Part shown: positions 35,385-47,233 of the stretch, in pieces
How the letters are laid out: every line of letters starts with the position of its first letter
Position numbering within the stretch: position 1 is the stretch's first letter
Assembly (NCBI GenBank): GCA_001465025.1
Contig: LNDO01000044.1
Coordinates: 1-51,153, forward strand
Source: Pseudomonas sp. Ga0074129
Lineage (GTDB): Bacteria > Pseudomonadota > Gammaproteobacteria > Pseudomonadales > Pseudomonadaceae
DNA length: 51,153 nucleotides
Direction of reading: 5' to 3'
Translations under genes and position numbers: made by a program
Notes under the pieces: model-generated
The model's database searches: none
What the model was told of the DNA's origin: nothing
Seen by the model: the letters and a program-made list of their open reading frames with translations, nothing else

Positions 35385-36626
35385 ATGCCTGATACACAGT
35401 TCACCGCCCGTTCCAAACACGCGTCTCGCCAATGGCTGATCGGCGCGCTCTCATTGGCCGTTCTGGTGGCGGGGTTATGGTGGTTCTGGCCCAGCAAACC
35501 CGATGCGCCCAAACGTGGCGGCCCTTGGGGCGACGGGGGTGCGGTGCCGGTGCGCGTGGCCAGCGTTACGCAGGGGGATTTTCCGGTCATCCTCAAAGCC
35601 TTGGGCACCGTCACGGCTTACAACACGGTGAATGTGCGTGGCCGGGTGGATGGCGAATTGGTCAAATTGCTGTTCAAAGACGGGCAACAGGTCAAGGCAG
35701 GGGATTTGCTCGCCGTGATTGACCCGCGCCCTTACGAGATTGCCTTGCAGCAAGCGCAAGGTGCGCTGCAAGAGCGTCAGGCACAGTTGCGCAATGCGGA
35801 ACTGGACTTGGCCCGTTATCAGGGTCTCTACGCTGAACAATCCATTGCCAAGCAGACCCTCGACACCCAGCAAGCCCTGGTTGAACAGTATCGCGGTGGT
35901 CTCAAGAGCCTGCAGGCGGACGTGGCCACGGCCAAACTCAACCTTGACTTCACCCAGGTGCGCGCACCGATCAGCGGGCGTTTGGGGATTCGTCAGGCGG
36001 ATATCGGCAACCTGGTCGGCGCGGGCGATGCGTTGCCGCTGGTGGTGATCACCCAGACCCTACCCATTTCCGTGATGTTCACCTTGCCCGAAGCGGAGCT
36101 GCCCGCCGTGGCGCAACAACTGCGCAGTGGGCAAACCCTGACAGTGGAAGCCTGGGACCGCAGCGAGCGGCAGAAGTTGGCAGAAGGCGAACTGGAAAGC
36201 GTCGACAACCTCATCGACACCGCCACCGGCACGATCAAGCTCAAAGCGCGCTTCGCCAATGCTGATGAAATGCTCTTCCCCAATCAATTCGTCAACGTGC
36301 GCCTGCGCGTGAAAACCCTGAGCAACGCTACGCTACTGCCAGCGGCGGCGTTGCAATTTGGGGCCGGCGGTACCTTTGCCTATGTGGTGGATGAGGCCGA
36401 CAAAGTGCACCTGACCCCGATCACCGTCGGAGCCAGTGATGGCCAAGTCAGCGTGGTCGAGCAGGGGCTACAACCTGGCGCGCGCGTGGTGCTGGAAGGC
36501 ACTGACAGTTTGCGCACGGGTAATCAGGTTGAAGTAATCGACGACAACGCAGCCAAACCGGCGACCGCTGCGCCTGCTGCCGAACAGCCGCCACGCGAGC
36601 GCCAGGGAGCGCCGCGCGCCCAATGA
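35385..36626 (+). CDS. muxA: RND efflux periplasmic adaptor MuxA
   Basis: MuxA is the membrane-fusion subunit that links the MuxB/MuxC permeases to the OpmB channel. The 413-residue protein has an N-terminal anchor (about 17-35), a lipoyl/barrel-sandwich region with [20 protein letters not shown] (about 82-101), a helical hairpin (about 115-180, [20 protein letters not shown]), a beta-barrel domain, and a disordered Pro/Ala-rich tail. It fits the MdtA/MuxA family. The ATG at 35385 gives the expected N terminus; the GTG at 35373 also lacks a good RBS. Its stop overlaps muxB by 4 bp. Confidence 0.92.
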   Translation: MPDTQFTARSKHASRQWLIGALSLAVLVAGLWWFWPSKPDAPKRGGPWGDGGAVPVRVASVTQGDFPVILKALGTVTAYNTVNVRGRVDGELVKLLFKDGQQVKAGDLLAVIDPRPYEIALQQAQGALQERQAQLRNAELDLARYQGLYAEQSIAKQTLDTQQALVEQYRGGLKSLQADVATAKLNLDFTQVRAPISGRLGIRQADIGNLVGAGDALPLVVITQTLPISVMFTLPEAELPAVAQQLRSGQTLTVEAWDRSERQKLAEGELESVDNLIDTATGTIKLKARFANADEMLFPNQFVNVRLRVKTLSNATLLPAAALQFGAGGTFAYVVDEADKVHLTPITVGASDGQVSVVEQGLQPGARVVLEGTDSLRTGNQVEVIDDNAAKPATAAPAAEQPPRERQGAPRAQ

Positions 36627-39600
36627 ACATCTCTCGCCTGTTTATCCTGCGCCCGGTCGCCACCACGCTGATCATGCTGGCGATTTTCTTCAGTGGCGTG
36701 CTGGCGTATCGCCTGTTGCCGGTGTCGGCCCTGCCGGAAGTGGATTACCCGACTATTCGCGTCATGACCCTGTATCCCGGTGCCAGCCCGGACGTGATGA
36801 CCAGCGCGGTGACCGCGCCGCTGGAGCGCCAATTCGGCCAGATGGCCGGGCTCAAGCAGATGTCCTCGACCAGCTCGGGCGGCGCGTCGGTGATCACCCT
36901 GCGCTTTAACCTCGACGTACGCCTGGATGTGGCGGAGCAGGAAGTGCAGGCCGCGATCAACGGGGCGAGCAACCTGCTGCCCAACGACCTGCCGGCACCG
37001 CCGGTGTACAACAAGGTCAACCCGGCCGATACCCCGGTGCTGACGTTGGCCATCACCTCCAGCAGCATGCCGCTGCCGCAGGTGTTTGATTTGGTGGATA
37101 CGCGCCTGGCACAGAAGCTGGCGCAAACCACCGGCGTAGGGCTGGTAACCCTGGCTGGCGGGCAAAAGCCGGCAGTGCGCTTGCAGGTCAATCCGCAAGC
37201 CTTGGCGGCCTACGGCCTGAACCTCAGCGACGTACGTACGCTGATCACCGCCAGCAATGTCAACCAGCCCAAAGGCAATTTCGATGGGCCGACGCGGGTG
37301 TCGCAACTGGATGCCAACGATCAGTTGAAGTCCGTTGAGGAGTATCGCGAGCTGATTCTCGGCTATCAGGATGGCGCGGTGCTGCGCCTCAAAGATGTCG
37401 CCGAAATCGTCGACGGCGCGGAAAACCAGCGTCTGGCGGCCTGGGCCAACCGCAGTGAAGCGGTGCTGGTGAATGTCCAGCGCCAACCGGGTGCCAACGT
37501 GATTGATGTGGTCGACCGCATTCAAGCCATGCTGCCCGGCCTGACCCAAGGCTTGCCAGCCAGCGTTGAAGTGCAGGTACTCACCGACCGCACCGAAACC
37601 ATCCGCGCCGCCGTCAAAGGCGTACAACATGAATTGCTGCTGGCCATCACCCTTGTGGTGCTGGTGACCTTCCTGTTCCTGCGTAAGCTCTCAGCCACCC
37701 TGATTCCATCGATTGTCGTGCCGTTGTCATTGATCGGCACCTTTGCCGTGATGTACCTCGCCGGTTTTACCCTCAACAACCTGACGTTGATGGCCCTGAC
37801 CATTGCCACCGGTTTTGTTGTGGACGATGCCATCGTCATGCTGGAAAACATCGCCCGCCATCTGGAAGAAGGCGAAACCCCGTTCAATGCCGCGCTCAAA
37901 GGTGCCAAACAGATCGGTTTCACCCTGGTTTCGCTGACCCTATCGCTGATTGCCGTGTTGATCCCGCTGCTGTTTATGGCCGATGTGGTCGGGCGCTTGT
38001 TTCGCGAGTTCGCCATCACCCTGGCCGTGGCCATTCTGATCTCGCTGGTGGTGTCGCTGACCCTGACCCCAATGATGTGCGCCCGTTTGCTTAAAGCGGA
38101 AAAGCCCGAGACAGAAGGGCGTTTCTACCACGCTGCAGGTGCGGTGATTGACGGCATGATTGCCCGCTACAGCATTGGCCTGACCTGGGTGCTCAAGCAT
38201 CAGCCGCTGACCCTGCTGGTGGCCATCGGCACGATGGTGCTGACCGTGGTGCTGTACTTAGCCGTGCCCAAGGGCTTCTTCCCGGTGCAGGACACTGGGG
38301 TGATTCAGGGCATTTCCGAAGCACCGCAGTCGATTTCCTTCAAGGCCATGAGTGAACGCCAGCAGCGCTTGGCTGAGGTGATCCTGCAAGATCCGGCCGT
38401 GGCCAGCCTGTCGTCCTACATTGGTGTGGACGGCGACAACCCAACGCTCAACAGTGGCCGTTTGCTGATCAACCTGCTGCCCCGCGCTGAGCGTGATGTC
38501 AGCGCTAGCGAGGTGATCGAGCGCTTGCGCCCGGCGCTGGCGCGTATCCCCGGTATCGAACTGTACTTGCAGCCAGTGCAGGATTTGTCCATCGAAGACC
38601 GCGTCAGCCGCACGCAGTTTCAGTTCAGCATGGAGTCACCGGATATCCGCCTGCTGGAAGAGTGGGTGCCCAAGCTGGTCAGTGCGCTGCGCGAACAACC
38701 CGCGCTTACTGATGTGGCCAGTGACCTGCAAAACCGTGGCCTGCAAGTGTTCTTGCAGATCGACCGCGACCTCGCCGGGCGCTTAGGCGTAAGCGTGGCC
38801 GATATTGATAACGCCCTGTACGACGCCTTTGGCCAACGGCAGATTTCCACCATTTACACCCAGTCCAGCCAATACCGCGTGGTGCTGGAAAGCGCCAACG
38901 CCGGCAGCATTGGCCCAGCAGCGCTGCGCGAGATTCACGTGCGCGCGGCGGATGGCCAGCAGGTGGCGTTATCGACCTTGGCACAGGTGGAGGAGCGCGC
39001 CGCCAGCCTGTTGATTAATCACATTGGCCAGTTTCCGGCGGCGACCTTGTCCTTCAACCTGGCCAGCGGTGTATCGCTGGGTGAGGCCGTGGACGTAATC
39101 GAGGCGGTTAAGCAGCAGATCGGCATTCCGCCAGCCGTGCAGACGCATTTCCAGGGCGCTGCCGAGGCCTTCCGCGCCTCGTTGTCGAGCACCTTGCTGC
39201 TAATTTTGGCGGCCATCGTCACCATGTACATCGTGCTGGGGGTGCTTTACGAGAGCTATATCCACCCCATCACCATCCTCTCCACCTTGCCTTCAGCCGG
39301 GGTGGGCGCGCTGCTGGCGTTGCTGATCAGCGGTAATGAGCTTGGTCTTATCGCGATCATCGGCATCATTCTGCTGATCGGCATCGTCAAAAAGAACGCG
39401 ATCATGATGATCGACTTCGCCCTCGACGCTGAACGCAATCAGGGCATGACGCCCGAAGCTGCCATTTACCAAGCGGCGCTGCTGCGCTTTCGGCCGATTT
39501 TAATGACCACCATGGCGGCGCTGTTTGGTGCCATTCCGCTGATGTTGGCCACCGGCTCAGGCGCAGAACTGCGTCAGCCGCTGGGTTTGGTGATGGTCGG

Positions 39601-39715
39601 CGGGCTGCTGCTCAGCCAGGTGCTGACGTTGTTCACCACGCCGGTGATTTACCTGTACTTCGATCGCCTGTCGCGGCGCATCAGTGGCCGCAGTGCGGCC
39701 GGGGTGGCGGTGTGA
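36623..39715 (+). CDS. muxB: RND efflux permease MuxB
   Basis: This 1030-residue inner-membrane proton/drug antiporter is one of two permeases that act together in MuxABC (MdtBC-like heterotrimer). It has twelve membrane helices and two large periplasmic loops. It opens [20 protein letters not shown]. The proton-relay Asp pair is in [14 protein letters not shown], the conserved Pro is present in [13 protein letters not shown], and the relay Lys in [12 protein letters not shown]. Known Mux substrates in P. aeruginosa include aztreonam, macrolides and novobiocin; that is family knowledge. The start overlaps the muxA stop (ATGA). Confidence 0.94.
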   Translation: MNISRLFILRPVATTLIMLAIFFSGVLAYRLLPVSALPEVDYPTIRVMTLYPGASPDVMTSAVTAPLERQFGQMAGLKQMSSTSSGGASVITLRFNLDVRLDVAEQEVQAAINGASNLLPNDLPAPPVYNKVNPADTPVLTLAITSSSMPLPQVFDLVDTRLAQKLAQTTGVGLVTLAGGQKPAVRLQVNPQALAAYGLNLSDVRTLITASNVNQPKGNFDGPTRVSQLDANDQLKSVEEYRELILGYQDGAVLRLKDVAEIVDGAENQRLAAWANRSEAVLVNVQRQPGANVIDVVDRIQAMLPGLTQGLPASVEVQVLTDRTETIRAAVKGVQHELLLAITLVVLVTFLFLRKLSATLIPSIVVPLSLIGTFAVMYLAGFTLNNLTLMALTIATGFVVDDAIVMLENIARHLEEGETPFNAALKGAKQIGFTLVSLTLSLIAVLIPLLFMADVVGRLFREFAITLAVAILISLVVSLTLTPMMCARLLKAEKPETEGRFYHAAGAVIDGMIARYSIGLTWVLKHQPLTLLVAIGTMVLTVVLYLAVPKGFFPVQDTGVIQGISEAPQSISFKAMSERQQRLAEVILQDPAVASLSSYIGVDGDNPTLNSGRLLINLLPRAERDVSASEVIERLRPALARIPGIELYLQPVQDLSIEDRVSRTQFQFSMESPDIRLLEEWVPKLVSALREQPALTDVASDLQNRGLQVFLQIDRDLAGRLGVSVADIDNALYDAFGQRQISTIYTQSSQYRVVLESANAGSIGPAALREIHVRAADGQQVALSTLAQVEERAASLLINHIGQFPAATLSFNLASGVSLGEAVDVIEAVKQQIGIPPAVQTHFQGAAEAFRASLSSTLLLILAAIVTMYIVLGVLYESYIHPITILSTLPSAGVGALLALLISGNELGLIAIIGIILLIGIVKKNAIMMIDFALDAERNQGMTPEAAIYQAALLRFRPILMTTMAALFGAIPLMLATGSGAELRQPLGLVMVGGLLLSQVLTLFTTPVIYLYFDRLSRRISGRSAAGVAV

Positions 39716-39745
39716 ATACGCATAGAAAAGACCGAGCGTCCACGC

Positions 39746-39812
39746 GTAGCCCGGATAAAATCCGGGAGCGGTATCAGCCGTTAGACCTTCTCCCGGATTT
39801 CATCCGGGCTAC
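39746..39812. repeat. Inverted pair of REP-like palindromes between muxB and muxC
   Basis: Two 23-bp imperfect palindromes (39746-39768 and 39790-39812) are inverted copies of each other around a 21-bp spacer, differing only in the 3-bp loops. Each is of the GTAGCCCGGAT-nnn-ATCCGGGAG type, the REP/BIME style common in pseudomonads. The pair could fold into one long hairpin in the mux mRNA, or into two short ones. It sits inside an otherwise tightly overlapping operon. Confidence 0.85.
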
Positions 39813-39872
39813 AAACTGCGGGGTTTCTGCTTCTCGCGTGCGGCTTGCCACTTGCCGCTTGTGGCTGCTGCC

Positions 39873-42800
39873 ATGAACCTCTCCGCGCCTTTTATCCGTC
39901 GCCCGGTCGCCACTTTGCTGCTGAGCCTGGCCATTCTGCTGCTGGGTGGCGTGAGCTTTGGCTTGTTGCCTGTCGCGCCGCTGCCGCAGATGGATTTTCC
40001 CACCATCACCGTGCAGGCCAGCCTGCCGGGGGCAAGCCCACAGATTATGGCGTCCAGCGTGGCCACGCCGCTGGAACGCTCGCTCGGCACCATCGCTGGC
40101 ATCAGCCAGATGAACAGCCGCAGCAGCCAGGGCAGCACGCGGATCATGATCCAGTTTGATCTGGACCGTGACATCAACGCCGCCGCCCGTGAAGTGCAGG
40201 CGGCGATCAATGCCTCGCGGCAGTTGTTACCCAGCGGTATGCGCAGCATGCCCACTTACGCCAAGGTCAATCCGTCGCAAGCACCGATCATGGTCTTGTC
40301 GCTGACCAGTGAGGTGCTCGATAAAGGTCAGTTGTACGACGTGGCCTCCACTGTGCTGGCGCAAAAGCTGGCACAAGTCACCGGCGTGGGCGAGGTGCAG
40401 ATTGGCGGCAGTTCCTTGCCCGCCGTGCGCGTGGCTTTAGAACCGCGCCTGCTCGATCACTACGGCATTGCCTTGGATGAAGTGCGCCAGAGCATCACCG
40501 CAGCGAATGCCAAACGCCCCAAAGGCGCGGTGGAAGATGCCGACCGCCACTGGCAAGTGCAGGCCAGCGATCAATTGGATAAAGCCGCTGACTACCTGCC
40601 CATGATCATCCGCTACCAGAACGGCGCTGCCGTGCGCCTGGGCGATGTGGCAACCGTCACCGACGGCGTAGAAAACCGCTACAACAGCGGCTTTTTCAAT
40701 GACCAGGAAGCGGTATTGCTGGTTATCAACCGGCAAACCGGAGCCAACATCATCGAAACCATTGCCGGCATCCGTGAACAGTTGCCGACCTTGCGCGCAG
40801 TGATTCCCGCCAACATTGAGTTGCAAGTGGCCATGGACCGTTCGCCGGTGATTCGCGCCACGCTGCGTGAAGCCGAACACACCCTGTTGATCGCTACCGG
40901 CTTGGTGATTCTGGTGGTGTTTGCCTTTCTCGGGCGCTGGCGGGCCGCGCTTATCCCGGCGCTGGCCGTACCGGTGTCGCTGGTTGGCACCTTTGCCGTG
41001 ATGTATTTGCTGGATTTTTCCCTGAACAACCTTTCGCTGATGGCTTTGATCATCGCCACCGGCTTGGTGGTAGACGACGCCATTGTGGTGTTGGAGAACA
41101 TCTCACGGCACATCGAAGCCGGCGAGACGCCCATGGCCGCGGCCTTTAAAGGCGCGCGCGAAGTGGGCTTTACCTTGCTGGCAATGAACCTGTCGTTGGT
41201 GGCCGTGTTTATCTCGATTCTGTTTATGGGCGGTATCGTCGAGCGGCTGTTCCGTGAGTTTTCCATCACCTTGGCCGTGGCCATTGTGATCTCCCTGTTG
41301 GTGTCACTGACGCTGACGCCCATGCTCTGCGCACGCTGGCTCAAGGCTGAACGTGCCGAGCAATCGCCCAGTGCAATGCAGCGCTGGGGCGCGGTCGTGC
41401 AGCAGCGGGTCTTAGCGTTTTACCAACGCAGCCTGGATTGGGCACTGCGCCATTCACTCTTGATGCTGTTCAGCTTGTTGGCGACTATCGCGCTGAACAT
41501 CTTCCTGTTTGTCAGCGTGCCGAAAACCTTTCTGCCGCAGCAGGACACCGGCCAGTTGATGGGCATGATTCGCGGCGATGACGGCCTGTCGTTTCAGGTG
41601 ATGCAGCCGAAAATGGAAATCTATCGCCGCGCCATCCTGGCCGATCCTGCGGTGGAAAGTGTGGCGGGGTTTATTGGCGGCAGTGGCGGCATCAACAACG
41701 CCTTTATCATCGTGCGGCTCAAACCCATCAACGAACGCAACGCCAGCTCGCAAGAGGTGATCAACCGGCTGCGCAAAACCGTGCCCAAGGTACCGGGCGG
41801 ACGAATGTTCCTCATGCCTGATCAAGACCTGCAAGTAGGCGGGCGAGAAGGGCGCAGCTCGGAAACCGAGTACATGTTGCTGTCCGGTGATTTGGATTTG
41901 CTGCGCACCTGGTTGCCGCCGGTGCGTGAAGCCCTGCGTGCGTTGCCAGAGTTGACCGATATCGATGCCAAGGAAGCCGAGGGCACCCAGCAGATCCGCC
42001 TGATTGTCGACCGCGACACGGCCAAGCGCCTGGGCGTGGACATGAACATGATCACCGCCGTGCTCAACAATGCCTTCAGCCAGCGTCAGGTATCGACTAT
42101 ATACGACAGCCTGAACCAGTACAGCGTGGTCATGGAGATCAACCCACAATTCGCTCAATACCCGGAAACCCTCGACCAGATCCAGCTGATCACTGGCGAG
42201 GGTACGCGCGTCGCGCTCTCCAGCTTTGCTCGCTGGGAACGCAGCATTGAAGAAGATCGCGTGCATCACCAAGGCCAGTTTGCCGCCGAAAACATCGGCT
42301 TTGCCTTGGCTGATGGCGTCAGCATGGATGAGGCCAACATCGCCATCGATAACGCCATTGCCCGCGTAGGTTTACCCACTGAGGTACAGGGCATGATGGG
42401 CGGCACGGGCGGTGCGTTCCAACAGACCCAGCAGAACCAGCCCTGGATGATTCTGCTGGCCTTGGTTGTGGTGTATGTCGTGCTAGGCGTGCTTTATGAA
42501 AGTTACGTACACCCGCTGACCATTCTGTCCACCTTGCCCTCAGCCGGGGTCGGTGCGCTGTTAGCGCTGCAGCTGATGAGCATCGAATTCAGCCTGATCT
42601 CGCTGCTGGGGCTGTTCTTGCTGATCGGCATCGTCAAGAAAAACGCCATCTTGATGATAGACCTGGCCCTGCAACTGGAACGCCAGCAGCACCTAAGCCC
42701 TGAAGCCTCGATTCGGCAGGCCTGTTTGCTGCGTTTTCGCCCGATCATGATGACCACACTGGCGGCCATCCTCGGTGCGCTGCCGCTGATGCTCAGCAGT

Positions 42801-42980
42801 GCTGAAGGCTCGGAAATGCGCCAGCCACTGGGCATCACCATTGTCGGCGGGCTGGTGTTGAGCCAATTACTGACGCTGTACACCACGCCTGTGGTGTACC
42901 TGTATTTCGATCGTCTGCGCCACCGGGTCAACCGCTGGCGTGGTGTGCGTACTGACGCTGCTTTGGAAACCCCGTTATGA
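39873..42980 (+). CDS. muxC: RND efflux permease MuxC
   Basis: MuxC is the second permease of the Mux system, 1035 residues, with the same topology as MuxB and clear paralogy to it. It opens MNLSAPFIRRPVATLLLSLA, then shows GLVVDDAIVVLENIS (proton-relay Asp pair), SLTLTPMLCARWLKAE (conserved Pro) and [14 protein letters not shown] (relay Lys). The ATG at 39873 gives the family N terminus but has no clear Shine-Dalgarno; a TTG at 39852 is possible. It follows muxB after a 157-bp gap holding the REP-like pair, so it lacks the translational overlap seen at the other mux junctions. It overlaps opmB by 4 bp. Confidence 0.94.
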   Translation: MNLSAPFIRRPVATLLLSLAILLLGGVSFGLLPVAPLPQMDFPTITVQASLPGASPQIMASSVATPLERSLGTIAGISQMNSRSSQGSTRIMIQFDLDRDINAAAREVQAAINASRQLLPSGMRSMPTYAKVNPSQAPIMVLSLTSEVLDKGQLYDVASTVLAQKLAQVTGVGEVQIGGSSLPAVRVALEPRLLDHYGIALDEVRQSITAANAKRPKGAVEDADRHWQVQASDQLDKAADYLPMIIRYQNGAAVRLGDVATVTDGVENRYNSGFFNDQEAVLLVINRQTGANIIETIAGIREQLPTLRAVIPANIELQVAMDRSPVIRATLREAEHTLLIATGLVILVVFAFLGRWRAALIPALAVPVSLVGTFAVMYLLDFSLNNLSLMALIIATGLVVDDAIVVLENISRHIEAGETPMAAAFKGAREVGFTLLAMNLSLVAVFISILFMGGIVERLFREFSITLAVAIVISLLVSLTLTPMLCARWLKAERAEQSPSAMQRWGAVVQQRVLAFYQRSLDWALRHSLLMLFSLLATIALNIFLFVSVPKTFLPQQDTGQLMGMIRGDDGLSFQVMQPKMEIYRRAILADPAVESVAGFIGGSGGINNAFIIVRLKPINERNASSQEVINRLRKTVPKVPGGRMFLMPDQDLQVGGREGRSSETEYMLLSGDLDLLRTWLPPVREALRALPELTDIDAKEAEGTQQIRLIVDRDTAKRLGVDMNMITAVLNNAFSQRQVSTIYDSLNQYSVVMEINPQFAQYPETLDQIQLITGEGTRVALSSFARWERSIEEDRVHHQGQFAAENIGFALADGVSMDEANIAIDNAIARVGLPTEVQGMMGGTGGAFQQTQQNQPWMILLALVVVYVVLGVLYESYVHPLTILSTLPSAGVGALLALQLMSIEFSLISLLGLFLLIGIVKKNAILMIDLALQLERQQHLSPEASIRQACLLRFRPIMMTTLAAILGALPLMLSSAEGSEMRQPLGITIVGGLVLSQLLTLYTTPVVYLYFDRLRHRVNRWRGVRTDAALETPL

Positions 42981-44476
42981 CTCTGCTGCCAACACCCGTA
43001 GGCGCGCGCCATGCTCGCGAAACCTTTTCTGTTACCAAACCGGTCCGCTCCTATTTAGGGCTGCTGACGCTCAGCTTGCTGCTCAGCGGCTGCATGCTCG
43101 GCCCCGACTATCAACGCCCGGCGCTGGAAACCCCGGTACAGTTCAAGCAGATTGAAGGCTGGACCCTAGCCAAGCCCGGCGATGAACTGGCGCGCGGCCA
43201 GTGGTGGCAGCTGTATAACGATGCCGAACTTAACGCGCTGGTTGAACGCCTGAATGTGTCCAACCAGAACCTGGCCGCCAGCGAAGCGCAATTTCGTCAG
43301 GCGCGCGCCTTGGTGCAGGGCGCTCGGTCAGCGTTTATGCCCACATTGTCCGGCAGTGCTGGGGCCACTCGTGGCAGTCAGGCCAGCGGCAGTAGTACAG
43401 CCAGCAGCAGTGGCGTCACCCGCAGCTACGACCTGAGCCTCAACGCGGCGTGGGAGCTGGACATCTGGGGCAAGTTGCGCCGCTCGCTGGAATCCAACCG
43501 CGCCGGTTTTGAGGCCAGCGCGGCTGATTTGGCGGCGGTCAAACTCAGCCTGCAAACCGAACTGGTGCAAAACTACCTGCAACTGCGTGTGCTGGATGAT
43601 CAGCAACGTCTGCTGGATGCCACGGTGGCCGCCTATGCGCGCTCACTAAAGCTGACCGAAAACCAATACAACGCCGGTATCGTGCCGCGCTCTGATGTCA
43701 GCCAAGCGCTGACCCAACTGAAAAGCACCCAGGCGCAAGCCATCGACCTGAAATGGCAGCGCGCGCAGTTGGAACATGCCATCGCGGTGCTGATCGGCGT
43801 GCCGCCCAGTGAACTGAGCATTGCCGCGCGCGAACAGTTGCCCACGTTGCCCGTGATTCCCTTGGCCGTGCCGTCGCAATTGTTGGAGCGGCGACCGGAT
43901 GTTGCCGCCGCTGAGCGCCGGGTCATGGCCGCCAATGCCGAAATCGGGGTCGCCGAAGCCGCTTGGTTTCCAGACCTGAATATTTCAGCCAGCGGTGGTT
44001 ACCGGGGCAGCAGCTTTGCCAACTGGATTGATTTACCCAATCGCGTGTGGTCGCTTGGCCCACAGTTGGCCTTGACCCTGTTTGACGGTGGCGCACGTCA
44101 GGCCGAGCGTGAACGCAGTGAAGCGGCCTACGACCAGACCGTGGCGCAATACCGCCAGGCCGTGCTCGACAGCTTCCGCGAGGTGGAAGACGCGCTGGTG
44201 CAACTGCGTGTGCTGGAAGAAGAAGCGGGGGTTCAGCAAGAGGCGCTGGCAGCGGCGCGTGAGTCGTTGCGCCTGATCGAAAACCAATACCGCGCCGGTT
44301 CAGTGGACTTCAACAGCGTGGTCAACGTGCAGGCCACCGCGTTGAGTAACGAGCGCAATAACTTGAGCCTGCTGGGCACGCGCCTGACCACCAGCGTGCA
44401 GTTGATCGCGGCGCTGGGCGGCGGTTGGCAAAGCGAAGTGCTCAGCGAATTACCGAGCGAATCGCCAGCACCTTAG
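42977..44476 (+). CDS. opmB: RND efflux outer-membrane lipoprotein channel OpmB
   Basis: OpmB is the TolC-like trimeric exit channel of the Mux system. The 499-residue precursor has an unusual N-terminal extension (about 24 residues), then a lipoprotein signal with lipobox LLSGC (Cys39) and the family start GPDYQRPALETP. Two OEP repeats follow, with AAWELDIWGKLRRSLES, VLIGVPPSELS, LLERRPDVAAAERRVMAANA and FREVEDALVQL. The ATG overlaps the muxC stop (ATGA). Internal starts closer to the signal peptide may be used instead. Confidence 0.93.
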   Translation: MTLLPTPVGARHARETFSVTKPVRSYLGLLTLSLLLSGCMLGPDYQRPALETPVQFKQIEGWTLAKPGDELARGQWWQLYNDAELNALVERLNVSNQNLAASEAQFRQARALVQGARSAFMPTLSGSAGATRGSQASGSSTASSSGVTRSYDLSLNAAWELDIWGKLRRSLESNRAGFEASAADLAAVKLSLQTELVQNYLQLRVLDDQQRLLDATVAAYARSLKLTENQYNAGIVPRSDVSQALTQLKSTQAQAIDLKWQRAQLEHAIAVLIGVPPSELSIAAREQLPTLPVIPLAVPSQLLERRPDVAAAERRVMAANAEIGVAEAAWFPDLNISASGGYRGSSFANWIDLPNRVWSLGPQLALTLFDGGARQAERERSEAAYDQTVAQYRQAVLDSFREVEDALVQLRVLEEEAGVQQEALAAARESLRLIENQYRAGSVDFNSVVNVQATALSNERNNLSLLGTRLTTSVQLIAALGGGWQSEVLSELPSESPAP

Positions 44477-44521
44477 GCGCAGTTGCCGCGTAGAGCTGGG
44501 GCACGAATGATGCGAAACATA

Positions 44522-44550
44522 GCCGGCGCTGCATGCTCAGCGGCGCCGGC
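44522..44550. terminator. Hairpin between opmB and the TRAP binding-protein gene
   Basis: GCCGGCGC and GCGCCGGC arms flank a 13-nt spacer with an internal CGCTG/CAGCG pairing option. It is GC-rich, between convergent genes, and has no clear T-tract on either side. Confidence 0.55.
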
Positions 44551-44556
44551 AAGGGT

Positions 44557-45639
<1,083 letters not shown>

Positions 45640-45728
45640 TCAGCATGGTCGTTACCCGCTGATCTAGCCAGTTTGTATGGCAATGCACATGCCACTTCAG
45701 TTAAACCACTGCACCGAGCATAACGCCA

Positions 45729-45757
45729 TAAAAGCACCGTGACAGACCGCACGGTGC
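45729..45757 (-). terminator. Terminator candidate downstream of dsbB
   Basis: GCACCGT and ACGGTGC arms have a 10-nt loop and are followed on the minus strand by TTTTATGG. It lies about 90 bp past the dsbB stop and separates dsbB from the downstream TRAP gene. Confidence 0.6.
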
Positions 45758-45769
45758 GCGGCGGATAAT

Positions 45770-45824
45770 CGCCAAAATGAATAAAGTATCGGCAAAAAAT
45801 CGCTTATTCATGAGTTTTATGGCG
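45770..45824. repeat. Inverted repeat ATGAATAA/TTATTCAT with outer CGCCA/TGGCG arms
   Basis: ATGAATAA at 45777-45784 is complementary to TTATTCAT at 45804-45811, and CGCCA at 45770-45774 to TGGCG at 45820-45824. The structure lies in the 280-bp gap between the dsbB stop and the TRAP gene start, about 200 bp upstream of the latter. It could be an operator or part of a terminator; I cannot decide. Confidence 0.45.
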
Positions 45825-45844
45825 AAAAACCGCCTGAAAAATAC

Positions 45845-46345
45845 TCAGCGCCGTATAGCCCGCCAAGCGCTGTAAAGGCACAACGACAGCAAAAGGCTTA
45901 CGCCGAGCAGGGTCCACAAGGTAAAGGGGAAGCCCAGCACGTTGTAGTCGTTCTGTCCGCATACACCAGCGCTCATAAACACGTTGGGCATCCATTCATG
46001 CAACGGCAGGTAGAAGGCATAAAACGGGAAGGGCGAACAACTGGTGCTCTCCAGTACGCCTGTTTCGATCAACACCAAGTGGGTGTTGTCGTACACCGCC
46101 ATGCTTGCCGCAGCAAGCAGCAAAGGCCATAACAACAGGTTCAACACACGCCACCCGAGCGTCTCCAGCAAGCACATCAGCAGGCTGATCACGCCACCAC
46201 ACAGCAGCCACAGGCGAATTTGGATGCACAAGGTGCAGGGCTCCCAGCCCCACATGTGTTGCAGCATCAACGCCGCGCCAAGCATGGCAAAACAAGCAAG
46301 GGCTATCAGGGCAAACAACGCTTTAAGCGGGGTAGCGGGTGGCAT
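45845..46345 (-). CDS. dsbB: Disulfide bond formation protein B
   Basis: DsbB is an inner-membrane protein that reoxidises DsbA and passes electrons to quinone. The 166-residue product has four membrane helices, the first periplasmic Cys pair in EPCTLC (Cys37, Cys40) followed by the IQIRLW quinone-site Arg, and the second pair Cys103 (TSCSPFPFY) and Cys129 (AGVCGQ). The ATG at 46345 has GGAGA upstream; the longer frame to 46441 adds non-family sequence. It is about the usual family length. Confidence 0.94.
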   Translation of the reverse strand: MPPATPLKALFALIALACFAMLGAALMLQHMWGWEPCTLCIQIRLWLLCGGVISLLMCLLETLGWRVLNLLLWPLLLAAASMAVYDNTHLVLIETGVLESTSCSPFPFYAFYLPLHEWMPNVFMSAGVCGQNDYNVLGFPFTLWTLLGVSLLLSLCLYSAWRAIRR

Positions 46346-46635
46346 CTGAGTCTCCGAAAGGCCGCATGCGGCCGTTAACAAACGAGGTGTACAGCGTGCT
46401 GTGTGACGCCTGCGAAGGCTTGAAGTTGCTTTATCAAGCAAACAAACGTTAGCGGCAGTGCAGCAAGGATGATGCTCATAGCCACGGCAAACAACCCCTA
46501 GGTAGAAGCAGGGGCATTCATCGGCGGGTCATTGTGAGGGCATCACGTTCACCAACAAGCGCAGCAGCCAGTTCAGTTTCAATTCAGGCTACTTATTTAT
46601 AATCAGGTCACGTTTTTGCTTTCAGGAGTTTCTTC

Positions 46636-47178
46636 ATGCCCTCAGTAATCGTCACTGCCCTTAAACCGTTAACGGTCGCCTTCACAGTGTGCGGCGCATT
46701 GTTCAGCGGCAGTGCGACAGCCAATCAACCTCAAATTTATGGCCTGCATGAGCATGTATTGCTTAATGAATTGGACCTCAAACTGCCTGCCAAACTCGAC
46801 ACGGGCGCTGAAACCGCCTCGCTCAGCGCGAAGAACATTCATGTGTTTAAACGCGATGGCGGTGAGTGGGTACGTTTTCAGCTGGGTGTGCAATCTGTTG
46901 AACAGGCTCCAGTTATCGAGAAGCCACTGGCGCGTATGAGTTACATCAAAAGGCGTGCCGATGATCGCCAACCCGGTGACAAACAGCTCTACAGCGCACG
47001 TCCAGTGGTGAATATGGAGATCTGCGTGGGCGATGAGTTGAAGAGTATCGAGGTGAACCTGACCGACCGCAGTGCCTTCGATTTTCCGCTGCTTATTGGT
47101 TCTACGGCGCTGAAAAAACTCAACGCGGCGGTCAGCCCAAGCCTGCGCTATTCGGCTGGGCAGCCTAGCTGCGCCTAA
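46636..47178 (+). CDS. Secreted retropepsin-like protein (RimB/'ATP-dependent zinc protease' family)
   Basis: This 180-residue protein has a signal peptide (about 1-29, ending SATA-NQ). It then has the aspartic-protease-like motif PAKLDTGAETASLSAKNI (about 51-68) and the later DFPLLIGSTALKKLNAAV (about 149-166) that form the retropepsin-type site. The family is commonly labelled ATP-dependent zinc protease, but its DTG motif argues for a retropepsin fold. Export is predicted from the N terminus. CAGGAG lies seven to eight bases upstream of the ATG, and a TATAAT box occurs at 46598-46603. The substrate is unknown. Confidence 0.85.
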   Translation: MPSVIVTALKPLTVAFTVCGALFSGSATANQPQIYGLHEHVLLNELDLKLPAKLDTGAETASLSAKNIHVFKRDGGEWVRFQLGVQSVEQAPVIEKPLARMSYIKRRADDRQPGDKQLYSARPVVNMEICVGDELKSIEVNLTDRSAFDFPLLIGSTALKKLNAAVSPSLRYSAGQPSCA

Positions 47179-47233
47179 GCGCTACAGCTGACTTTTGCTA
47201 CCCGCGTATACGCTTATCGCACTCTGCGCTGCA

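Noticed and set aside
36524-37630. Minus-strand open frame (368 codons) across muxA/muxB
   Set aside because: It is a shadow frame spanning two clear plus-strand efflux genes and shows no RBS or domain.
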